In this document: positions 42,101 to 46,316 of the stretch, one piece after another
Numbering within the stretch: position 1 is the stretch's first letter
Layout of the letters: the number at the start of each line of letters is the position of its first letter
Assembly (NCBI GenBank): GCA_046724665.1
Contig: JBKOWZ010000160.1
Coordinates: 1 to 46,316, forward strand
DNA: 46,316 nt
From: Actinocrinis sp046724665
GTDB taxonomy: Bacteria; Actinomycetota; Actinomycetes; Streptomycetales; Catenulisporaceae
Direction: 5' to 3'
Notes under the pieces: model-generated
Told to the model about the DNA's origin: nothing
Databases searched by the model: none
What the model saw: only the letters and a program-made list of their open reading frames with translations
Position numbers and translations under genes: made by a program

Positions 42101-45071
42101 CTTCCGCGGCCCGGGCGACACGATCGACACGGTCACGTTCATCGACGGCCTCAAGCGGGTGTTGCAGACCAAGAAGAGCGCGACGGTCTTCACCGGCGCG
42201 AACGCCTCGCCGCAGGACGTCATGCAGGTCTCCGGCCACGTCACGTTCGACTTCCTCGGCCGCACGGTCGCGATGACCTATCCGACCACCGAGCCGCTCG
42301 GCTCGGCAGGGGTCTACAACACCGCGGTCGATCCGGTCGCCCCGACGACGTTCGCCTTCGACGTGCTCGACCGCAACGTGCGCACCGCGCTGCCGGACGG
42401 CACCGCCGTCACGACCGACTACGGCTTCGGCGCGGACCGGTCGGGCACGGTCCAGTTCGCGGCCACCGCGACCGACGCCAACGGCCACAAGAAGGTGACC
42501 TTCCGCAACGTGCGCGAACTCCTGGTCAGCCAGGAGCAGTTCTCCAACGGCACGCCGGTGTGGACCAGCTACGGCTACGACCCGATCAACGAACTGCGCA
42601 AGGTCACCGACGACCACGGCGCCGTCACCACGACCGCGTACGACCTGCTCGGCCGCCGCACGGACGTCACCAACCCCGATGCCGGCCACGTCACCACCGT
42701 CTACGACCTGGCGTCGAACCAGGTCGCCCGGATCACGCCGAACCTGCGCGCCGAGGGCAAGCAGGTCGGCTACGGGTACGACTTCAACCGGCTGACCAGC
42801 ATCCACTACCCGGACAACCCGGGCAACGACGTCGCCTACACCTACGGCGCGCCGGGCGCCGCGGGCAACGGAGCCGGCCGGGCGATCAAGATCACCGACG
42901 CCTCGGGCACGCTGCTGCGCTCCTACGGCAGGCTCGGCGAGGTCACCAAAGAGGTCAAGACCGTCAACATCCTGACCGGGGCGCCGAAGCCGACCTACAC
43001 GACGCAGTACACGTACGACACCTTCGGCCGCATCCAGAACATGGTCTACCCGGACGGGGAGGCGCTCACCTACCACTACGACTCCGGCGGCGCGGTCAAC
43101 CGGATCACCGGGGTCAAGGGCCCGAACGGCTACACCTACGTCAACCGGTTCGAGTACGACAAGTTCGGCGCGAAGGCGTTCGTGGACTTCGGCAACAACG
43201 TCACCACGACCTACGCCTACAACCCGCTCAACCGGCGGCTGGCCAACCTCAGGTCCGCCTCGGCCGGCGGCGCCGACTTCCAGAACCTCAGCTACGGCTA
43301 CGACCACGTCGGCAACCTCACCTCGCTGGCCAACGACATCGCGGTGCAGCCCAACGGCCCGAGCAGCGGCCAGGGCGGCGGGCCGACCAGCCAGACCTTC
43401 GGCTACGACGACCTGGACCGGCTGACCGGTGCGTCAGGGGTCTACACCTTCGCACCGGGCAAGCAGAACACGTACACGGTCGGCCTCGGCTACGACAGCG
43501 CCGACAACGTGGTCTCCAAGACCCAGCTCAACCAGATCGTCGAGTCCTCGGGGCACGCCAACACGCAGAAGGACACCAGCTACGACTTCAGCTACGCCTA
43601 CGACGGGCCGCAGGAGCACGCGCCGACGCACATCGGCCGGCTGACGTACTCGTACGACGCCGACGGGAACCAGACCGGGTTCACCGACGACGACAGCGGC
43701 AGGCGGCAGACGATCGCCTGGAACGAGGAGAACCAGATCCAGAGCCTGTCCGACAACGGGCAGAAGACCGACTACGTCTACGACGACTCCGGCCAGCGGG
43801 TGATCAAGCGCGGCAAGGGCGGCGAGACGGTCTACGTCAACCAGTTCTTCACCATCCGCAACAACCAGATCGGCACCAAGCAGATCATCGTCGGCGGCTC
43901 GCTGATCGCCGAGAAGATGGCCATGCACGACCCGGCCGTCGTGGAGAAGCAGCAGTACTACTTCCATCCGGACCAGATCGGCAGCGGCAACTACGTCACC
44001 GACACCGGCGGGAAGATCTTCGAGCATCTCGAGTACTTCCCGAGCGGCGAGACGTGGGTGCAGGAGGCCAGCGACACCCACAACATCCCGTACCAGTTCG
44101 GCGGAAAGCAGTACGACGCGGAGTCGGGCTTCTACTACTTCGGCGCGCGGTACTACAACCCGAGAACCGGGATCTTCGTCAGCACCGACCCGGCGCTGAG
44201 CCGCAAGTTGCAGGACCTGCCGGAGGACCCGGCCAAGCCGAGCGGCCTCGACACCTTCGCGCCGAGCTTCCTCAACCTCTACAACTACGCCGACGACGAG
44301 CCGCTGACCAAGGTCGATCCGGACGGCCAGCAGGCGGTGCCGCTGACCACCTTCCGGCTGCGCGCGATCGCCCGCGCGGCGGGCGTCGGCGCGGGACTGC
44401 CGCCCGGCGTCCTGTTCAACCGCGCCGTCGGCCGGGCGTTCCAGGAGTTCGCCAACAACGCGCTGGGGCTGACCGAGAACTTCACCCCGTACCCGTCGCC
44501 GGTCCGGGCCGCGTACGGCGGGCCGCCGACGGTCATCCCCGACGCGGTGCGCAACATCACCAGGGTCGATATCACCATGACCTGGCACGGCATGGAGATG
44601 ACCTCGACCACGTACCCGAACAGCTCGTTCTTCGAGGTCAAAGCGGTCAACGGGACGCTGAACCTGTCCTCGAGCAATCAGCAGATCCGCGGCCTGGTCG
44701 ACATCGCCGCGCGCTCGCCGGCCGGCGCCGCGACCGGCCCGGACCGGGTACTGCCCACGATCACGTTCATCACCACGGCGAACACGATCATCGGACCGGA
44801 CGTGCTGGCCGAGGCCACCCGCCGAGGCGTCGCGGTGTGGCAGGTGGTCGCGTACGAGGTGCCGGGCAGCGCCGGCGGCACCCAGATCGGCTTCGGCCCG
44901 GCGCTGCCGCTCAACCCGCAGGTGTTCCCGAGCCGCGGCCTGTTGCGCACCATCATCGACGGCCCGTACGTGCCCGTGCCGCCGATCGTCGGCGGCGCCT
45001 CACCGGGTACTCTGGGCCCGGCCAACGGCGGCGGCCCGCCGTTGCAGCCGGATCCGGTGATCGTCGAGTGA
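36177..45071 (+). CDS. Secreted SpvB/FG-GAP/RHS polymorphic toxin with PD-(D/E)xK-like C-terminus
   Basis: 2964 residues. A Sec signal peptide (from MRGVAGRFRLPF) is followed by an SpvB-like domain (~260-400, GGRHGQMPSVALSYDSS). FG-GAP/VCBS acidic motifs lie near 638, 720, 1285, 1387, 1467 and 1574 (e.g. DVNGDGLPD), with TcdB-middle-like regions, then many YD/RHS repeats (~1680-2600). The RHS core AESGFYYFGARYYNPRTG lies at ~2647-2664. The variable C-terminal ~250 residues begin after DPDG (~2716). They hold Glu2757 (FQEF), Asp2789 (VIPD), Glu2820-x-Lys2822 (FEVKA) and Gln2835/2836, the order of a PD-(D/E)xK nuclease. The RHS shell encapsulates and delivers the toxin. The ATG at 36177 has GGGGAGGG upstream. 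The immunity candidate follows. Confidence 0.85.
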   Translation: MRGVAGRFRLPFYGTVVAALLAGSGLTSLTGEVGAYAETAQVHTVAVADTDAVALPQLVPQSAGDPATGAASAQPACTDALMAADTVTVATPGRTTLVSHDGASVSVGGTAVSSTTSITATSLCADQLPPLDQGMTNVTKGPRRGYRFLPHMTFGAAMAIKLPYDPSLIPAGLGDQDVATYYYDVDQHRWQRLDGTAVNAAAGTVTSSTNHFTDFVNATITVPDHPGTLSYDPTSIKDIKAADPGTAVDLIDPPQAGSDGAAHLGYPIALPGGRHGQMPSVALSYDSSAPDGGSAAADGWLGLGWDLALPSVTIDTRWGVPRYDAAGESETYSLNGAELSPVANRGPLVPRTAEKVFHSRVESTFAKIVRHGGDPASYWWEATGKDGVRAFYGGDPDHGRDPDAVLADGAGHVFRWALKETRDLVGNTVHYTYKHVSDAGVPGGTVTGTNLYPATINYTGTGDAAGAYTVTFVRDRDIPGSPRRPDVSINGRGGFVMVTADLLKQIKIDFNGQPVRSYQLDYTTGAFNKTLLKSVSQYGANGTLFNTHTFAYYDDARNTSGDYHGFATPADVNTGGDGVTAGLLDQGHASALSGSMTTSIGGHLYLGFNPVSPTKQFSAGAKVGFTHTSGDGVLAMIDLNGDTLPDKVFEQDGKAYFRLNTTTLGGAVTFADQSTVLPTLPAISHDSSNQFSFGAEAYFGANVFANQSETFSTSDTYFQDVNGDGLPDLVSGGQVLFNHLGSDGLPTFTDNSADTPVPIGGGAIDTSGLGVDFTAQQQQAAAADPPVDTLRRWVAPFDGTVSITGDVELVKDTSAARAQYRTADGVRVAIQQNGAELWSTAIGATDYAPQSPAGVGSLTVHQGDRFYFRVQSVDDGKYDHVSWDPVIAYQDVTPYTDVNKLDVFSYHASADFTTAGRRGAIVQAPLTGTVHLAGAFHKLGATTDDITVQVLLNGDPVYNQPMSAAQTGDLAVDQDIAVHLGDTLALRVKVDSPIDVNQLSWAPRLYYTSSPSAKVLDPDGNPIVQLHPPVDTDLYPVDDLGGTVQQAWTAPSDDTVTVHPQLAVAPGTDGTLTFTVKRRGELVFKEPISITGGSVPDEPFSLPVSAGEQLFFDYSSPDPALTAAVTAQGVQVTDSGGSTTAAPSALHGPSAPGLVSEPYRGWAYVSYNGAGARASAPVVESDLNQTFDQNTRIDLRTQKAYPLLPSPADGAWLGSNSDIYLKSDTASSSRLSSPTLGVPTAGAFAGARAPDKVSHASQTAVGGGISFLSGSADSGSTTSDVDYLDMNGSGFPAVVSGGHVQYPDQTGALAANSVAVPGLGDPRSTDASSANVGVGGSPAHFSANAQAKVDNAGHAPSDNTTGSQMVQLGLSGSLGRGDSHPQTDLVDVNGDGLPDKVSRDGGGISVALNLGYSFAPAEPWGAAALGDGSSENGSIGASLGFNNGIYDFAGGVSLSKNKSQTDEELIDLNGDGLPDRVINTSGGMRVAFNLGTGFAAPVAWPGAPNGACHDSTSVGLAGIDWDTARLCNGETSLGAGVYFTVGIGPLCLAACYIIINPGADGSQSMAREEAVLRDVDGNGTPDYMASTGDGRMTVADNDVGRTNLLKSVGRPLGASFTLDYKRTGNTVQQPQQRWVMSKVTVNPGPPGDAVTQAVSYDYAGGVYNRLERQFYDFATVTERQLDTTHGNSVYRTIVHSYRTDSYYTHGLPTDTKVYDADGNLFTETQQTYDTRDVLTGAEPANIASTTATIFPMLVRTDERFYEGGTSAQKATYTTQHYDSLGNVDQTLDVGDPGTGADVVANSSYVSCPDTYLMAMPASILVTDADGKVLRHRAQSVDCATGNVTQIRQFLADGSAATTDMTYLPNGDLASVTNPPNAAGQRYRVDYEYDPTVATYITKTTDSFGLSSTSTPDLRFGGTLSETDVNNQSTTYQVDEFGRTVSVTGPYQQGSGIATITFEYHPDAAVPWALTRHADVFRGPGDTIDTVTFIDGLKRVLQTKKSATVFTGANASPQDVMQVSGHVTFDFLGRTVAMTYPTTEPLGSAGVYNTAVDPVAPTTFAFDVLDRNVRTALPDGTAVTTDYGFGADRSGTVQFAATATDANGHKKVTFRNVRELLVSQEQFSNGTPVWTSYGYDPINELRKVTDDHGAVTTTAYDLLGRRTDVTNPDAGHVTTVYDLASNQVARITPNLRAEGKQVGYGYDFNRLTSIHYPDNPGNDVAYTYGAPGAAGNGAGRAIKITDASGTLLRSYGRLGEVTKEVKTVNILTGAPKPTYTTQYTYDTFGRIQNMVYPDGEALTYHYDSGGAVNRITGVKGPNGYTYVNRFEYDKFGAKAFVDFGNNVTTTYAYNPLNRRLANLRSASAGGADFQNLSYGYDHVGNLTSLANDIAVQPNGPSSGQGGGPTSQTFGYDDLDRLTGASGVYTFAPGKQNTYTVGLGYDSADNVVSKTQLNQIVESSGHANTQKDTSYDFSYAYDGPQEHAPTHIGRLTYSYDADGNQTGFTDDDSGRRQTIAWNEENQIQSLSDNGQKTDYVYDDSGQRVIKRGKGGETVYVNQFFTIRNNQIGTKQIIVGGSLIAEKMAMHDPAVVEKQQYYFHPDQIGSGNYVTDTGGKIFEHLEYFPSGETWVQEASDTHNIPYQFGGKQYDAESGFYYFGARYYNPRTGIFVSTDPALSRKLQDLPEDPAKPSGLDTFAPSFLNLYNYADDEPLTKVDPDGQQAVPLTTFRLRAIARAAGVGAGLPPGVLFNRAVGRAFQEFANNALGLTENFTPYPSPVRAAYGGPPTVIPDAVRNITRVDITMTWHGMEMTSTTYPNSSFFEVKAVNGTLNLSSSNQQIRGLVDIAARSPAGAATGPDRVLPTITFITTANTIIGPDVLAEATRRGVAVWQVVAYEVPGSAGGTQIGFGPALPLNPQVFPSRGLLRTIIDGPYVPVPPIVGGASPGTLGPANGGGPPLQPDPVIVE

Positions 45072-45130
45072 CGCGGCGCGTGACGCAGTGACGTAGCCGC
45101 GGGCCCCGACGACGGGCCACGGAGGACACG

Positions 45131-45175
45131 ATGGCAATGCCGCTCTTCGGACACTGCGCCAGGCGGCAGCGGTGA
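45131..45175 (+). CDS. 14-codon leader peptide coupled to the immunity gene
   Basis: ATG at 45131 has a strong GGAGG site 5 bases upstream (ACGGAGGACACG) and reads MAMPLFGHCARRQR to a TGA at 45173-45175. That stop overlaps the GTG of the immunity candidate (GTGA), which has no ribosome site of its own. A coupled leader, or alternatively an old start lost by a one-base frameshift, would explain this. Confidence 0.5.
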   Translation: MAMPLFGHCARRQR

Positions 45176-45801
45176 GCCGCGCGACGTCGAAGTCGCGCGG
45201 CTTGACCGCGAAGCAGGTGCGCGAGCTGCTCGCGCAGACGCCGACGCCGGAGCCCGACCCCGAGATCGCGCGGCTGACGTACTCCCGGGCGTACCGCTTC
45301 GCCGACGGCAGGGCGCTGCTGGTCGAGGAGAGCGGGCGGGGACGCCTGCACGAGTCGCGGGCGGCGTTGCTCGCGATGCTCGACGAGGTCTCCGCGCTCA
45401 AGCCGCAGTCGCCGTTCGGCGCGCTGCTGCCGCAGGGACGGGACTTCGCCGCGCAGGCCCCGGCGCTCGCGGCGCAGCTCGGCCTGCCGATCCCCGGCCG
45501 CGACCGGTCCGCGCTCCCCGACCTCGACGCCACGGTGCGCCGACTCGGCGTGGCGGCATGCCGCAAACCGCCGCTCTTCGGCCGGCTGGTGGCGTACGTC
45601 GGCGAGACGATCATCGCGGTGCGCGGTGGCGGCTGGCAGCCGCGTCAGGGCTCGGATGGCAGCTGGGAGCCGTGGGTCGTGGACGCCGAGGGCCGGGCGC
45701 ACGCGCCGTTCGGCCTCGTCTACAAGGAGCTCGCCGAGTGGGGCGCGGGCAGCTCGCTGACCGGCGTGGTCGCCGCGAGCCTCACCCCGCTGCGCGGCTG
45801 A
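45172..45801 (+). CDS. Candidate immunity protein of the RHS toxin
   Basis: 209 residues, GTG start, ~100 bp after the toxin stop. Soluble, no signal peptide; Ala/Leu/Arg-rich with a mixed alpha/beta look (YRFADGRALLVEESGRGRLH at the start; FGRLVAYVGETIIAVRGGGW and EPWVVDAEGRAHAPFGLVYK later). It does not match a known immunity superfamily I can recognise. Its position directly behind the variable toxin end makes cognate immunity the best guess. Confidence 0.55.
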   Translation: MSRATSKSRGLTAKQVRELLAQTPTPEPDPEIARLTYSRAYRFADGRALLVEESGRGRLHESRAALLAMLDEVSALKPQSPFGALLPQGRDFAAQAPALAAQLGLPIPGRDRSALPDLDATVRRLGVAACRKPPLFGRLVAYVGETIIAVRGGGWQPRQGSDGSWEPWVVDAEGRAHAPFGLVYKELAEWGAGSSLTGVVAASLTPLRG

Positions 45802-45966
45802 CCGACGACCCGCGCCGACGGCGTTCACAGCACCATCGGGAGTTAGTACCACGGCTACTGCCACGGCGCTAGCTACGGTGAAAATATGGTCCAGATTTTC
45901 AATCTAATATCTTGACAGGCGCCGTTCGCCTCTTCTCGGGATAAGACGGCTGATTGATCAGTCAAA

Positions 45967-45982
45967 GCTTACCCGGTAAAGC
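45967..45982. promoter_or_regulatory. LacI-type operator candidate before the last gene
   Basis: GCTTACCCGGTAAAGC (minus strand GCTTTACCGGGTAAGC) is an inverted repeat with 6 of 8 pairs, central CG, 9 bp upstream of the -35. It closely resembles 18813-18826 before the CBM2 glycosidase. Confidence 0.5.
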
Positions 45983-45991
45983 CTGCTTCCC

Positions 45992-46019
45992 TTGACATGC
46001 CTGCCTGGTCTGCTATAAC
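45992..46019 (+). promoter_or_regulatory. Strong sigma-70-type promoter of the last gene
   Basis: TTGACA (45992-45997), 16-bp spacer, TATAAC (46014-46019), near-consensus. Start of transcription near 46026 gives a leader of ~125 nt. Confidence 0.7.
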
Positions 46020-46037
46020 AGTTTTGGGACCGAATCC

Positions 46038-46075
46038 GGACCCTGATTTGAAATCGGGCTTTCACCTCGGGGTCC
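46038..46075 (+). promoter_or_regulatory. Stem-loop in the 5' leader of the last gene
   Basis: GGACCCTGA (46038-46046) pairs with TCGGGGTCC (46067-46075) through 9 positions with one G-U wobble, over a 20-nt loop that itself contains GATTTGAAATC. It lies near the 5' end of the leader and may stabilise or regulate the mRNA. Confidence 0.4.
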
Positions 46076-46150
46076 ATTTCGGGATACCGAATACGGGGCG
46101 CACAGTTCGCCTGCGCTCGCCTAATACCCACAAGGCACCAGGAGTACTAA

Positions 46151-46316
46151 GTGAAAATCCGATTCCACCACGCCGGAGCAACCAACGCCAGGCTGCTGAT
46201 GGCCGGCGCGCTGGCCGCCGGGCTCGCCTTCGCCGCGATCGGCCCGGCCGCCGCGTCCTCCGCGCCGTCCGCCGCCGCGCCCGCCGCCGGGTCGCTGCCG
46301 TCCGGCAGCCTGATCC
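46151..46316 (+). CDS. N-terminus of a secreted protein (cut by window end)
   Basis: GTG start with GGAG at 46141-46144. It encodes KIRFHHAGATNARLLMAGAL, then Ala-rich residues ending in AAASSAPS, a typical signal peptide followed by an Ala/Pro/Ser-rich stretch. Only 55 codons lie in the window, so the mature function cannot be told. Its operator resembles that of the CBM2 glycosidase, which suggests another extracellular polysaccharide-related enzyme. Confidence 0.75.
   Translation, partial: MKIRFHHAGATNARLLMAGALAAGLAFAAIGPAAASSAPSAAAPAAGSLPSGSLI

Larger units (their letters stand above)
45802..46150. other. 349-bp regulatory region of the last gene
   Basis: Carries the operator, promoter and stem-loop listed separately. 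In 45880-45960 an AT-rich stretch holds a second TTGACA (45912-45917) without a well-spaced -10, and a CTGATTGATCAG near-palindrome. No gene found. Confidence 0.55.

Noticed and set aside
42074..45091. ~1000-codon frame overlapping the RHS repeats
   Set aside because: Same-strand shadow in another frame; composition is Arg/Gln/His-rich and repeats follow the RHS repeats.
46026..46150. Riboswitch (such as the cyclic di-AMP type) in the last leader
   Set aside because: The conserved core sequence of that class was not found; only a simple stem-loop is evident.

Overview
The window is about 46 kb of very GC-rich DNA. Coding frames have G or C at almost every third position, GTG starts are common, and genes are packed with ATGA/GTGA overlaps. 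Lipoproteins, secreted CBM2 cellulose-binding enzymes, an LAxTG cell-wall protein and SigE-type/LacI/TetR regulators point to a soil actinobacterium of the Streptomyces/Catenulispora kind; the species cannot be fixed from the sequence. No tRNA, rRNA, CRISPR array or insertion sequence was seen.

Left part (1-14.3 kb): the tail of a peptide/sugar ABC-importer operon (OppD/OppF type ATPases) converges on a CE7 acetyl esterase, followed by a CPA1 Na+/H+ antiporter. Next is a fatty/hydroxy-acid degradation locus: an MFS permease, a TetR regulator, an ACAD11-type acyl-CoA dehydrogenase and an acyl-CoA synthetase on the minus strand, and divergently an APH-type kinase plus two coupled acyl-CoA dehydrogenases. 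A perfect 18-bp palindrome sits between the divergent operons and a degenerate copy lies upstream of the permease, so one TetR probably controls the whole set. Kinase + ACAD11-type dehydrogenase + acyl-CoA ligase is the gene logic of 4-hydroxyacyl-CoA breakdown (as in lvaA/C/E, or ACAD10/11). A degenerate 86-bp tandem repeat has grown out of the tetR 3' end.

Middle (13.3-30.3 kb): a cell-wall amidase lipoprotein, an SDR, a patatin, a secreted two-CBM2 glycosidase with its own operator and terminator, a 1011-residue secreted protein joining an HExxH motif, a vWA domain and a PKD domain, a small lipoprotein/secreted helical protein pair, an autoregulated LacI operon (quinone reductase, aldo-keto reductase, then a PPOX protein), and a SigE-family sigma factor overlapping a membrane protein that is a candidate anti-sigma. 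A consensus CRP site lies between the sigma gene and a mycothiol-dependent isomerase-like gene. An LAxTG-anchored surface protein follows.

Right part (30.4-46.3 kb): a SLOG-domain gene converges on, and overlaps, a gene for a 2TM/double-Rossmann/RyR-domain protein, a pairing that suggests nucleotide or ion signalling. After a peroxiredoxin, a divergent azoreductase/HxlR pair and a dienelactone hydrolase comes a 2964-residue secreted SpvB/FG-GAP/RHS polymorphic toxin. Its variable C-terminus looks like a PD-(D/E)xK nuclease, and it is followed by a candidate immunity gene that seems translationally coupled to a 14-codon leader. The window ends in the first 55 codons of a secreted protein with a strong promoter, a LacI-type operator like the one at the glycosidase gene, and a structured 5' leader.
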